Below the pieces are notes generated by a model. That model was not told the origin of the DNA. It saw only the letters and a list, made by a program, of their open reading frames with translations, and did not search any database. From Streptomyces griseoruber (GTDB lineage: Bacteria; Actinomycetota; Actinomycetes; Streptomycetales; Streptomycetaceae), in the NCBI RefSeq assembly GCF_001514205.1, contig NZ_KQ948773.1:1-64000 (forward strand): DNA of 64,000 nucleotides, read 5' to 3'. Each line of letters opens with the position of its first letter. Position 1 is the stretch's first letter. The position numbers and the translations under genes were made by a program. Of this stretch, positions 40,538 to 49,200 are shown piece after piece.

Positions 40538-42135
40538 GCCCCACCCCGGCCACGCCCGACGCCCCGGTCACCCCGGCCGGCCCTCCGGCCACACCGCTCG
40601 ACGAGGCGCCCGCCACCGGCTCCGGGCAGCCCGGCGAGCGCCGCCGCTTCCGCGCGGTCCTCGCCCTGGCCCGCTTCGAGACGCACGATCTGCTGACGCA
40701 GATCCAGATCCTCTTCTTCTTCGCCCTCTGCCTCGGCCTCGTCGTTCTGCAGATGGTGCGTCAGGAGGGCATGGACGACTACCCGATCCTCAACATGGTG
40801 GACCGGGACACCCAGACGGTGCCCCCGCTGTTCGCCCTCGCCGTGCTCGTCTGCGCCAACGCGGCCGCACTGCGTTCCCGGAAGTACGGCACGGTCCATC
40901 AGTTCGACGTCCTGGCCATGGACTCCTGGCGGCGCACCCTCGCCCACATCCTGTCCGTGGTGCCCTTCGCGGCGCTCACCGCGCTCCTCGTCCTCGCGCG
41001 GTACACCCGGGAGGCGCTCAAGCCGGGCGCGATCGGCCACGGCTCGCTCGGCGAACTGGTGGTGGGGCCCCTGACGGTCCTGCTGGCCGGGGTCGTGGGT
41101 GTGCTGCTGGCCCGTCTGCTGCCCTCGTCCTTCACGCCCATACTGTTCGTCATCGTCTTCTACCTGGCCGTGGTCGTCGCCTCCGAGCTCGCCGGCCAGG
41201 GCAAGGGCTGGGCCTGGCAGTGGCTCAGCCCGGTCTCCCTGGACTCCGTACCCAGCGGCGACCCGGTCCCCTCCGACCTGCTCGGCCGCCCCGCCGCCTG
41301 GCACGCCCTCTACCTCCTCGGTCTGTGCGCCGTGGTGGCCTGCGCGGCCCTGCTTCTGTCCGGCGGCCGCACCCGCGCCGTCAAGGCGGCCACGGCCCTC
41401 GCCCTGGCGACCACCATGGCCGGTGTGATCGGCCAGGTGCCCCGGGACACGGCGGCTCTGGAGGAGGCCCGCAAGGTGGCGTCCGAGACCCCGCTGAAGG
41501 TGCAGTCCTGCACCAAGTACGACGGCTCGACGTACTGCTCCTTCCCCGAGTGGAACGGCGTACGGGACGACTGGTCCGGTGTGGTCCGGCGGGCGCGGTC
41601 CCTGGCGGGCGGCACGGCCGCGACCAGGCCGCTGACGATCCGCCAGCGCATCGACGTCACCGGCGGAGTGGAGCAGGACAGCTCCCTCACCGCCCTGACC
41701 ACGCCCGGCGAGGTCACGGTCGGCACACACTGGGGCGGCAACCGCGTCCCCGAGTTCGCGGTCGGCGTCGCCACCGTCCTCGTGACGGGTACGGAGGAGG
41801 CGACGACCGGGGAACTCTGCGGCGACGCCCGCGCGGTGACGATCATGTGGCTGGCCCTGGGCGCCGACCCCACCCCGCTGGCCACCTTCCGTGACGTCCG
41901 GCTGGACGACAGCGACAAGGGCTCCGCCGTGATCCTCGCGCCCACCAGCGGGTTCTCCCTGGGGGCGGATCAGACGACGGTTGTCCGGGAGCTCCTGGAC
42001 CGCCCGCGAGCCGAGATCACCGAACGGGTCAAGACCCACTGGACGGAGCTGACCTCCGCGTCGACGACGACGGCCCAGGCCGCGAAGCTGCTGGGCGTCC
42101 CGGTTCCGAAGGAGGCGGAGAAGTGCGAGGAGTAG
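40534..42135 (+). CDS. ABC transporter membrane protein with large outer domain
   Basis: A 533-residue protein: Pro/Ala/Thr-rich cytoplasmic N-terminus, about six helices up to residue 310, then about 220 extracytoplasmic residues with Cys residues (VQSCTKYDGSTYCSFPEWNG, TGELCGD, and a terminal Cys). The ATG overlaps the ATPase stop and its own end overlaps the next gene by 13 bases. The helix-plus-outer-domain plan mirrors the 416-residue permease at 11.6-12.9 kb. Substrate is unknown. Confidence 0.85.
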   Translation: MSPTPATPDAPVTPAGPPATPLDEAPATGSGQPGERRRFRAVLALARFETHDLLTQIQILFFFALCLGLVVLQMVRQEGMDDYPILNMVDRDTQTVPPLFALAVLVCANAAALRSRKYGTVHQFDVLAMDSWRRTLAHILSVVPFAALTALLVLARYTREALKPGAIGHGSLGELVVGPLTVLLAGVVGVLLARLLPSSFTPILFVIVFYLAVVVASELAGQGKGWAWQWLSPVSLDSVPSGDPVPSDLLGRPAAWHALYLLGLCAVVACAALLLSGGRTRAVKAATALALATTMAGVIGQVPRDTAALEEARKVASETPLKVQSCTKYDGSTYCSFPEWNGVRDDWSGVVRRARSLAGGTAATRPLTIRQRIDVTGGVEQDSSLTALTTPGEVTVGTHWGGNRVPEFAVGVATVLVTGTEEATTGELCGDARAVTIMWLALGADPTPLATFRDVRLDDSDKGSAVILAPTSGFSLGADQTTVVRELLDRPRAEITERVKTHWTELTSASTTTAQAAKLLGVPVPKEAEKCEE

Positions 42136-42875
42136 AGGAGACCGGGGGAGTGAGGGACGACGGAGTGGAGGCCAAGGAGATGGAGGCCGCCCAGGTGACG
42201 GCGGACGCGAGGAGAGACACCGCGACCCTGCTGCGCCCGCTGCTGGTGCCGGTCTGGCGCACCCTGCCCCGGCGGGCCCTGACGATCGCCGGCGCGGTGG
42301 GCCTGCTGCTCGCGGCGAGCACCCGCCTCCCCGACCATGCCCCGGGCGCCGGGCCGGGCCTGTTCGTCCTGCGGCTCACGGCACTCTCCGGCGCCCTGGG
42401 CCTGGCCTTCCTCCTGGACGACCCGGCCCGCAACACCAGCGCGACCACCCCGGTCGCCCGCCCGCTGCGGACGGTCCTGCGCCTGGCGATGGCGCTCCCG
42501 CTGACCGCCCTGTGGTGGACGACGGCCCTCCTCCTCGTACCGTCGCCGACCCGCCCCCCGCTCCTCCCGGTCACCCTTCAGGCGGCGGCGACGACCGCGG
42601 CCGCCCTGGCCCTCGCCACGGTCGCCGTCCGTTTCACGGACTCCCCGGAGGTGGGCAGGAGCACGGCGATATGCCTGCTCACGGGGGCCGCGGTGGCCGT
42701 CCTGACCCCCAACCGCTGGGGCCTGCTGGCCACACCGGCCGACCCCTGGTGGGAGCCGACGCAGCTGCGATGGGCGGCGGTCCTGGGGGTGACGCTGGCG
42801 GTGTGCGCGCTGTGGACTCCGGAGCCCCTCGGACAGGGTCTGCTGCGGCGGACGGCGACGACGAGCGGCCGCTGA
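42123..42875 (+). CDS. Polytopic membrane protein, second membrane subunit
   Basis: A 250-residue protein with a charged N-terminus of about 45 residues followed by five to six helices. It is the last gene of the sigma-factor operon and the positional equivalent of the 207-residue membrane protein at 12.9-13.5 kb. The start at 42123 (GTG) is one of several; in-frame GTG 42150 or ATG 42180 would shorten the tail. Confidence 0.78.
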   Translation: MRGVEETGGVRDDGVEAKEMEAAQVTADARRDTATLLRPLLVPVWRTLPRRALTIAGAVGLLLAASTRLPDHAPGAGPGLFVLRLTALSGALGLAFLLDDPARNTSATTPVARPLRTVLRLAMALPLTALWWTTALLLVPSPTRPPLLPVTLQAAATTAAALALATVAVRFTDSPEVGRSTAICLLTGAAVAVLTPNRWGLLATPADPWWEPTQLRWAAVLGVTLAVCALWTPEPLGQGLLRRTATTSGR

Positions 42876-42883
42876 TCTGTCAG

Positions 42884-42906
42884 CCCGTCCGGCGTTCGAG
42901 GACGGG
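42884..42906 (+). terminator. Common Streptomyces intergenic hairpin
   Basis: CCCGTCC (42884-42890) and GGACGGG (42900-42906) around GGCGTTCGA. This hairpin sequence is widespread between Streptomyces genes and lies 8 bases after the operon's last stop, so it probably ends transcription. Confidence 0.75.
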
Positions 42907-42940
42907 GCCCGTTCAGGGCCGAAGCGGCCAGGGCCTGGGG

Positions 42941-42974
42941 CCGGGGGCCGGGGGCCGGGGGCCGGGGCCGGGGG
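42941..42974. repeat. G-rich 7-bp tandem repeat
   Basis: About five copies of CCGGGGG (one shortened to six bases) between the ABC operon and the convergent mshD gene. On the plus strand the G-runs could form a quadruplex. Confidence 0.8.
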
Positions 42975-43028
42975 TGGCGGCCCCCGGAGACGCTCACCCC
43001 GACGAACGGCCACCGCACGAGCAGAGGC

Positions 43029-43955
43029 TCACGTCTCCGTCCGATACATCAGGTCCGTCTCGTGCGTGACGAACCCCAGGCCCTCGTACACCGCCACCGC
43101 CGCCTTGTTGTCGGCGTCGACGTAGAGCATCGCCGTGGGCAGTCCCTGCCCCGCGAGGTGCCGCAGACCGATCGTGGTCAGGGACTTGCCGAGGCCGCCG
43201 CCCTGGGCGCCGGGGGCGACGCCGAGGACGTACACCTCGCCGAGCTGTTCCTCGGCGTGGACCTTGGTCCAGTGGAAGCCGATGAGTTCCTCGCCCCGGA
43301 AGGCGAGGAAGAAGCCGGCCGGGTCGAACCAGGGCTGGGCCTTGCGGTCGTCGAGGTCGCGCTGCACCAGGGATCCCTGCTCGGGGTGGTGGGCGAAGGC
43401 CGCGGAGTTGACGGCGAGCCAGGTCGCGTCGTCCCGGCCGGGCTCGAAGGTGCGGACGGTGACTCCCTCGGGCAGCACCGGGTCGGGCAGCGAGAGGCCG
43501 GTCAACGGCCGCCGCAGCTGGCGCAGTTCGCGGAACAGGGTCAGCCCGAGGACCTGGGCGAGATGGCGGGCCGCGGAGTGGCCGCCGTGGGCCCACACCC
43601 GCAGCCGTTTGCCGGAGGCGGCGAGCAGCGCGGCGCCGAGGGCGCGGCCGTGCCCATGGCCGCGGTGGGAGGGGTGGACGACCAGTTCGGCGGCCGGCGC
43701 CTCGATCGGGTCGGTGTCCTCCAGCTGGGCGTAGCCGACGAGTTCACCGCCGACGGTCAGGACCAGATGGGAGACACCTTCGCGGGGACCCCCGCGCAGT
43801 TGCAGCCGGCCCTGCTCGGACACCGCCTGCTGCCCGTCCGTGCGCAGGGCCTCCGCGAGCAGGTCGAGGACGGCATCGGTCTGTTCGGGGGAGAGCTCGG
43901 TGAGGGTCTCGATGGATCGGGAGCCGTGGGGCCGTGCGATGTCGTCGCTGGTCAT
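43029..43955 (-). CDS. mshD: Mycothiol synthase
   Basis: A 308-residue protein with two tandem GNAT domains: the first has the motif SHRGHGHGRALGAALLA, the second LGVAPGAQGGGLGKSLT. MshD uses the second domain to acetylate Cys-GlcN-inositol, the last step in making mycothiol, the actinobacterial low-molecular-weight thiol. Length matches known MshD. I chose the ATG at 43955; a TTG ten codons upstream is unlikely. Confidence 0.93.
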   Translation of the reverse strand: MTSDDIARPHGSRSIETLTELSPEQTDAVLDLLAEALRTDGQQAVSEQGRLQLRGGPREGVSHLVLTVGGELVGYAQLEDTDPIEAPAAELVVHPSHRGHGHGRALGAALLAASGKRLRVWAHGGHSAARHLAQVLGLTLFRELRQLRRPLTGLSLPDPVLPEGVTVRTFEPGRDDATWLAVNSAAFAHHPEQGSLVQRDLDDRKAQPWFDPAGFFLAFRGEELIGFHWTKVHAEEQLGEVYVLGVAPGAQGGGLGKSLTTIGLRHLAGQGLPTAMLYVDADNKAAVAVYEGLGFVTHETDLMYRTET

Positions 43956-44112
43956 GCGTACGAGGGTAAGGGGAGGGCGCCGCAAAGTGGGGGCAAAGGG
44001 GAGGGCAAAGGGAAACCAGGATGTAACCCGGAACCCCCTGTCGCGCTACGCGCGTTGACCTTAGGCTGCGCCGGACGGGGCCACCTACCTCAGCCGATTC
44101 ACAGGGGGGCGC

Positions 44113-45915
44113 ATGCCAGCCACTTCCCAGCCGGACCCGGGCCGCAGACGTCGTACGTACCGTCTGCTCGCGGCCGCCGCCACGCTCGCCACCACGGGTG
44201 CGCTGGCCGCGGCTCTTCCGGCGGACGCCCACGACGCGCACCACGGCAAGCCGCTGCCGAGCCGCTACCAGGACGTGCAGTTGCTGTCGTTCAACGATCT
44301 GCACGGCAACCTGGAACCGCCGTCGGGCTCGTCCGGCCGGGTGACGGAGCTTCAGGCGGACGGCACGACGAAGACCATCGACGCGGGCGGTGTCGAGTAC
44401 CTCGCCACGCATCTGCGCGAGGCCCGCCAGGGCAACGCGTACTCCATCACCGCGGCCGGCGGTGACATGGTCGGCGCCTCCCCGCTGATCTCGGGCCTGT
44501 TCCACGACGAGCCCACCATCGAGGCGCTCAACAAGCTGGACCTGGACGTCACCTCCGTCGGCAACCACGAGTTCGACGAGGGCGCGAAGGAACTGGCCCG
44601 TCTGCAGAACGGCGGCTGCCACCCGACGGCCGGCTGCTACACGGACAAGAGGTTCAAGGGCGCCGACTTCCCGTACCTGGCGGCCAACGTGCTCAGCGAG
44701 AAGACCGGCAAGCCGATCCTCGCGCCGTACTGGGTCTGGAAGAAGAAGGACGTCAAGATCGGCTTCATCGGGGTGACCCTGGAGGACACCCCGGGCGTCG
44801 TCTCCGCCGAGGGCGTCAAGGGCCTGAAGTTCAAGGACGAGGTCGAGACGATCAACAAGTACGCCAAGGTGCTCCAGCGCCAGGGCGTGAAGTCGATCGT
44901 GGCCCTGATCCACGAGGGCGGACTGCCGGCGTCGGGCGCGTACAACTACAACTGCGACTCCCCGGGCGCCGGTGGCGGCATCTCCGGCCCGATCGTGGAC
45001 ATCGCGAAGAACATCTCGCCGTCGGTCGACGCGCTGGTGACGGGTCACACCCACGCCGCGTACGTGTGCACCATCCCGGACCCGGCGGGCAACCCGCGCA
45101 TGGTCACCTCGGCCGCGTCCTTCGGCCGCCTCTACACGGACACCACGCTGACGTACGACCGCTTCACCGGCGACATCGCGCGCACGTCCGTGAAGTCGGC
45201 GAACCACGTGGTCACCCGGACCGTCGCCAAGGCGCCGGACATGACCGAGCTGATCAGCAAGTGGAACACGCTCGCCGCGCCGATCGGCAACCGCGCCATC
45301 GGCTACATCGCGGCCGACGTGCCCAACACGGGCACCGAGTCGCCGATGGGTGACCTGATCGCGGACGCGCAGCTGGCGTACGGCAGGACGCTCGACGCCG
45401 GGACCGACCTCGCGCTGATGAACCCGGGCGGTGTCCGGGCCGGCCTCACCTACGCGGCCAAGGGCAGCGAGGGCGACGGCGTGGTGACGTATGCAGAGGG
45501 CTTCACGGTCCAGCCGTTCTCCAACACCGTGAACCTCCAGGACTTCACCGGCGCCCAGCTGATCCAGGTCCTCAAGGAGCAGGTCAGCGGGACGAACACG
45601 AGCGCGCCGAAGATCCTCCAGCCGTCCGCGAACCTGACGTACACGCTGGACCTGACGAAGACCGGCGCCGACCGGGTCGTCACCGACTCCATCAGGCTGA
45701 ACGGCGCGGCCGTCGACCCGTCGGCCACCTACCGCATCGCCACCAACAGCTTCCTCGCGGGCGGCGGCGACGGCTTCACCACCCTCGGCCAGGGCACGGG
45801 TGACCTCGTCGGCACGGACGACCTCACGGCCCTCGAGCAGTACCTGACCGCCAACTCCTCGGCGACCAGCCCGATCGCGCCGCCGGTGGCGAACCGGATC
45901 ACGATCGTGCAGTAG
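44113..45915 (+). CDS. Secreted 5'-nucleotidase / bifunctional metallophosphatase
   Basis: A 600-residue exported enzyme with a signal peptide ending near PADAHD. The metallophosphatase domain carries the metal ligands in SFNDLHGNLEP, GGDMVGAS, GNHEFDEG and GHTHAAY; the C-terminal 5'-nucleotidase domain has MNPGGVRAGL and the substrate loop SNTVNLQDFTG. It should release phosphate from nucleotides outside the cell. There is no sortase motif or membrane helix at the C-terminus. The S. coelicolor counterpart (SCO4152) is a reported phosphate-regulated gene, but I see no clear PHO box here. Confidence 0.93.
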   Translation: MPATSQPDPGRRRRTYRLLAAAATLATTGALAAALPADAHDAHHGKPLPSRYQDVQLLSFNDLHGNLEPPSGSSGRVTELQADGTTKTIDAGGVEYLATHLREARQGNAYSITAAGGDMVGASPLISGLFHDEPTIEALNKLDLDVTSVGNHEFDEGAKELARLQNGGCHPTAGCYTDKRFKGADFPYLAANVLSEKTGKPILAPYWVWKKKDVKIGFIGVTLEDTPGVVSAEGVKGLKFKDEVETINKYAKVLQRQGVKSIVALIHEGGLPASGAYNYNCDSPGAGGGISGPIVDIAKNISPSVDALVTGHTHAAYVCTIPDPAGNPRMVTSAASFGRLYTDTTLTYDRFTGDIARTSVKSANHVVTRTVAKAPDMTELISKWNTLAAPIGNRAIGYIAADVPNTGTESPMGDLIADAQLAYGRTLDAGTDLALMNPGGVRAGLTYAAKGSEGDGVVTYAEGFTVQPFSNTVNLQDFTGAQLIQVLKEQVSGTNTSAPKILQPSANLTYTLDLTKTGADRVVTDSIRLNGAAVDPSATYRIATNSFLAGGGDGFTTLGQGTGDLVGTDDLTALEQYLTANSSATSPIAPPVANRITIVQ

Positions 45916-45934
45916 CCCACGGCTCGTCCCTCAG

Positions 45935-45967
45935 CGAGGCCGTCGCGTCACCGACGCGGCGGCCTCG
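45935..45967 (+). terminator. Terminator after the 5'-nucleotidase gene
   Basis: Arms of 15 bp with one G-U/mismatch position (45935-45949 and 45953-45967) and a 3-base loop, 20 bases past the stop. Confidence 0.8.
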
Positions 45968-46154
45968 TCGTGTTCTCCAACCTGTGTGAGTCCCGGATGG
46001 GTTCCCGTATCCGCCTGAAAATTTGTCTCAGCCGTAATTCATTGAGGTCTCAGCGGAATTGGCTTTTCCCCCGCCGGACGTCCCGTAGTGTTTTCCATGT
46101 CGAAAGCGAACGACGCGAAAGCGAAGATCGCGAACACCATGAATGGAGAACGCC

Positions 46155-46289
46155 ATGAGCTTCCACAAGATCACCCCGGTCAAGAAGGCCCGCAAGACCA
46201 CCCCGGTCCCCGCTCCGAAGCCCGCCGCCAAGAAGAAGGAGGCGCCGAAGCCGGCTCAGCAGCGCCGCCCCGTCTCCCATAAGAACTGA
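46155..46289 (+). CDS. Tiny basic peptide, first of a paralogous pair
   Basis: A 44-residue peptide starting MSFHKITPVKKARKT and ending QQRRPVSHKN, with a Lys/Ala/Pro-rich middle like histone H1 tails. GGAGAA precedes the ATG. It shares its first nine and last eight positions with the peptide at 46369-46518, so the ends are conserved while the middle varies. Strong positive charge suggests nucleic-acid or polyanion binding; an exported or processed peptide is another option because an ABC exporter gene follows. Family not recognised. Confidence 0.7.
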   Translation: MSFHKITPVKKARKTTPVPAPKPAAKKKEAPKPAQQRRPVSHKN

Positions 46290-46290
46290 G

Positions 46291-46311
46291 TTGCAACAGA
46301 AACTGTTGCAA
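46291..46311. promoter_or_regulatory. AT-rich perfect palindrome between the two peptide genes
   Basis: TTGCAACAG (46291-46299) and CTGTTGCAA (46303-46311) around AAA, starting two bases after the first peptide's stop. It could be an operator, or a weak hairpin in the transcript. Its AT content is well above the surroundings. Confidence 0.6.
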
Positions 46312-46368
46312 ACCTGCGACACATAAAAACCACGTAATCGCCACCTGTTAAAGCGAGAGGTAATTCCC

Positions 46369-46518
46369 ATGAGCTTCCACAAGATTGCCCCGGTCGTGAA
46401 GTCCACGCAGGCCACGAAGGCCACGAAGGACGCGAAGAAGGACTGCAAGGGCGCCGCCAGGAAGAAGGCCGCCGCCCAGCCCGCGCCGAAGCGCCGCCCG
46501 GTCTCGCACCAGGGCTGA
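46369..46518 (+). CDS. Tiny basic peptide, second of a paralogous pair
   Basis: A 49-residue peptide starting MSFHKIAPVVKSTQAT and ending PKRRPVSHQG with one Cys (KKDCKGAA). GAGAGG sits eight bases before the ATG. It is a diverged copy of the 44-residue peptide just upstream. A stable hairpin separates it from the ABC exporter gene. Role unknown. Confidence 0.7.
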   Translation: MSFHKIAPVVKSTQATKATKDAKKDCKGAARKKAAAQPAPKRRPVSHQG

Positions 46519-46529
46519 CGGGACGCCAC

Positions 46530-46561
46530 GAGGCGGGGTCACCTCCGGGTGGCCCCGCCTC
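46530..46561 (+). terminator. Hairpin between the peptide genes and the ABC exporter
   Basis: Arms of 14 bp with one G-T pair (46530-46543 and 46548-46561) and a TCCG loop, 12 bases after the second peptide's stop. It may limit read-through into the exporter. Confidence 0.75.
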
Positions 46562-46585
46562 GGCCATGTACGGAAGGAACCGACG

Positions 46586-48370
46586 ATGAGGGAAGCCCGT
46601 GAGGCCTTCCGCCGCTTCTGGCCGCTGACCCGCGGCGACCGCGGCTGGATGCTGGTGATCGTGGCCTGCGTGGTGGTCTCCGCGCTCGCCGAGACCGCCG
46701 CCATCCTGCTGTTCGCGCAGCTCACCGACAACGCCCTGAAGGAGGGCTCGCTCTCCGCGTTCTGGGGACCCGCCGGCGCCTGGCTGGGCGTCGCCGTGCT
46801 GGGCGCGCTCGTCGGCTACCTGGGCAACTCGCTCGCCACCTGGACCGCCGAGCGTTTCGTGCTGCGCCTGCGCGCGCGGACGTTCGCCCATGTCCAGGGC
46901 CTGCCACCGCACTTCTTCCAGCAGCACCGCCAGGGCGACCTGGTGGAGCGCCTGACGGGAGACGTGGAGGCGATCGAACAACTGGTGGTGTCGGGCGTGG
47001 TGGGCACGGTCTCCGCCGCCTTCTCCGCCGTCTTCTACTCGGCCGCCGCCCTGTACCTGCGCTGGGACCTGGCCCTGGCCACCTTCCTCCTCGCCCCCCT
47101 CTTCCTCCTGGCGGCCCGCCGCTTCTCCGGCCGTATCAAGCAGGCCTCGCGCGACGAACGGGTCGCGGACGGCGCGATCACCTCGGTGGTGGAGGAGTCC
47201 CTCGGCAACGTCGTGCTGACCCAGGCGTACAACCGCCGCGCCGACGAGGAGCGGCGCCTGGACCGCGAGGCACGCGCCTGGATGCGGGCGAGCGTGCGCG
47301 GAGCGCGGCTGAGCGAGATGTACGAGCAGTTCGTCGAGGTCGTCGAGACCCTCTGCGTCCTCGCGGTGGTCGGCCTGGGCGTCTGGGAGATCTCCGCCGG
47401 CCGGATGACCCTCGGCACCCTCCTCGCCTTCGCCGCCTTCATCGGCTACCTCTACCCGCCGGTCCGCAGCCTCGGCCAGCTCGGTCTGACGGTCACCGCG
47501 GCCACCGCGGGCGCGGACCGCATCACCGAGATCCTGGACGCCCGCCCGGCCGTGGCGGACCCGGCCGCCCCCGTCCCCAGCTGGCCGGTCCACGGTCACA
47601 TCGCCTTCCACGGCGTCGGCTTCACCTACCCCGACACCCCCCGCCCCTCCCTCACGGACCTGACCCTCACCGCCTCCCCCGGCGAACTGATCCTGGTCAC
47701 GGGCGCGAGCGGAGCCGGCAAGTCCACCCTCGCCAAGCTCCTCACCCGCTTCTACGACCCCGACGCGGGCGTGATCACCCTGGACGGCGTCCCCCTCACC
47801 GACGTCCCCCTGGAGTTCCTGCGCGAGAACGTGGCCCTGCTGCCCCAGCAGACCCTCGTCCTCAACGGCACGATCCACGAGAACATCGCCTGCGGCCGGC
47901 CGGGCGCGACGGACCGGGAGATCGAGGACGCGGCCCGGGCGGCGGCGGCCCACGCCTTCATCAGCGCCCTCCCCGAGGGGTACGCCACCCCCATCGCCCC
48001 CGGCACCGCCGCCCTCTCCGGCGGCCAGCTCCAGCGGATCGCCATCGCCCGCGCCATGCTCCGCGCGGCCCCGGTCCTCGTCCTCGACGAGCCCACCGCC
48101 GGCCTCGACTCGGTGGCCGCCCGCCAGATCGTCCAGCCCCTGCGCCGTCTGATGTCCGGCCGTACGACGATCATGATCACCCATGACCTGAGCCTCGCCG
48201 CCGAGGCCGACCGCATCCTCCTGATCGACGAGGGCCGGCTCCTGGCCACGGGCACCCACGACACCCTGATGAGGACCTGCCCGGCCTACACCCGCCTCAC
48301 CGAACCCTGGTCCACCGCCCCCGCCGCAAGGCGGCACTGGGCGGAGGACACCCTGGTCCTGCGACGGTAG
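46586..48370 (+). CDS. ABC exporter with fused membrane and ATPase domains
   Basis: A 594-residue half-transporter: six membrane helices (about 25-300) then an ATPase domain with Walker A TGASGAGKST, signature LSGGQLQRI, Walker B VLVLDEPTAGLD and H-loop ITHDLSLA. It would work as a homodimer and export a drug, lipid or peptide. It has no N-terminal C39 peptidase, so it would not cleave a leader itself. GGAAGGAA precedes the ATG. The two MSFHKI peptides lie just upstream. Confidence 0.9.
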   Translation: MREAREAFRRFWPLTRGDRGWMLVIVACVVVSALAETAAILLFAQLTDNALKEGSLSAFWGPAGAWLGVAVLGALVGYLGNSLATWTAERFVLRLRARTFAHVQGLPPHFFQQHRQGDLVERLTGDVEAIEQLVVSGVVGTVSAAFSAVFYSAAALYLRWDLALATFLLAPLFLLAARRFSGRIKQASRDERVADGAITSVVEESLGNVVLTQAYNRRADEERRLDREARAWMRASVRGARLSEMYEQFVEVVETLCVLAVVGLGVWEISAGRMTLGTLLAFAAFIGYLYPPVRSLGQLGLTVTAATAGADRITEILDARPAVADPAAPVPSWPVHGHIAFHGVGFTYPDTPRPSLTDLTLTASPGELILVTGASGAGKSTLAKLLTRFYDPDAGVITLDGVPLTDVPLEFLRENVALLPQQTLVLNGTIHENIACGRPGATDREIEDAARAAAAHAFISALPEGYATPIAPGTAALSGGQLQRIAIARAMLRAAPVLVLDEPTAGLDSVAARQIVQPLRRLMSGRTTIMITHDLSLAAEADRILLIDEGRLLATGTHDTLMRTCPAYTRLTEPWSTAPAARRHWAEDTLVLRR

Positions 48371-48383
48371 GAACCCGGGCGGC

Positions 48384-49139
48384 TCAGCCCTCCCGGAGCA
48401 TGTACCCCAGCCCCCGCACCGTCTGGATCAGGCGGGGGCGGCCGCCGGTCTCCAGTTTCCGGCGGAGGTACATGACGTAGACGTCGAGGGTGTTGGAGGT
48501 GGGTTCGAAGTCGAAGCCCCAGACGTCGTGGAGGATCTGGGCGCGGCTGAGGACCTTCGCGGGGTGGCGCAGGAGGTACTCGAGGAGTGTGTACTCCGTG
48601 CGGGTGAGGTCGACGGGGTGGCCGGCCCGGGTGACCGTGCGGGTGGAGTGGGTCATGACGACGTCGAGGAAGCGGAGGCTGTCGGGGGCCGCGGGCGGCG
48701 GGGGCGGCGGTGTGCGGCGGGTGGCGCGGCGCAGCAGGGCGCGGACCCGGGCGAGGAGTTCCTCGACGGCGAAGGGTTTCATCAGGTAGTCGTCGGCGCC
48801 GTTGTCCAGGGCGACGATTCGGTCGCCGACCGCGCCCCGGCCGGTGATCATGAGGATCGGGACCGTGGAGCCGGAGGCGCGGATGCGGCGGGTGGCGGCC
48901 AGGCCGTCGAGGCCCGGCATGGTGACGTCCATCAGGACCAGGTCGGGTGCGCCGCCGGGGGCCGCGATCAGGTCGAGGGCGAGCCGTCCGTCACCGGCCA
49001 GGACGGTCTCGTAGCCCTCGAACCTGAGCAGTCTGCCGATGCCTTCCCTGATGTCCGCGTCGTCGTCGGCGAGCAGGATCCTGCCCGCCGCGTTCGTCGT
49101 GGTGCCCGTTTCCGTTCCCCTCACCGTGTGATTCACCAT
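48384..49139 (-). CDS. Orphan OmpR-family response regulator
   Basis: A 251-residue regulator: receiver domain with phospho-acceptor Asp71 in LVLMDVTMPGLDG, a Pro-rich linker (TPPPPPPAAPD) and a winged-helix domain with [20 protein letters not shown]. It strongly resembles the response regulator at 56203-56940 but has no kinase gene next to it. It lies divergent from nothing obvious and converges on the ABC exporter, 13 bases between stops. Its kinase partner, possibly the one at 54.7-56.2 kb, is unknown. Confidence 0.9.
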   Translation of the reverse strand: MVNHTVRGTETGTTTNAAGRILLADDDADIREGIGRLLRFEGYETVLAGDGRLALDLIAAPGGAPDLVLMDVTMPGLDGLAATRRIRASGSTVPILMITGRGAVGDRIVALDNGADDYLMKPFAVEELLARVRALLRRATRRTPPPPPPAAPDSLRFLDVVMTHSTRTVTRAGHPVDLTRTEYTLLEYLLRHPAKVLSRAQILHDVWGFDFEPTSNTLDVYVMYLRRKLETGGRPRLIQTVRGLGYMLREG

Positions 49140-49200
49140 TCCTTCACGGTGGGGCGGAGGGCTGTGGCTGAGCTGGCAGAGGGGTGTGGCTGGGCTGGGA

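Noticed and set aside
44030-44112. PHO box before the 5'-nucleotidase gene
   Set aside because: Only one poor GATTCACAG-like sequence is present and there is no adjacent second unit.
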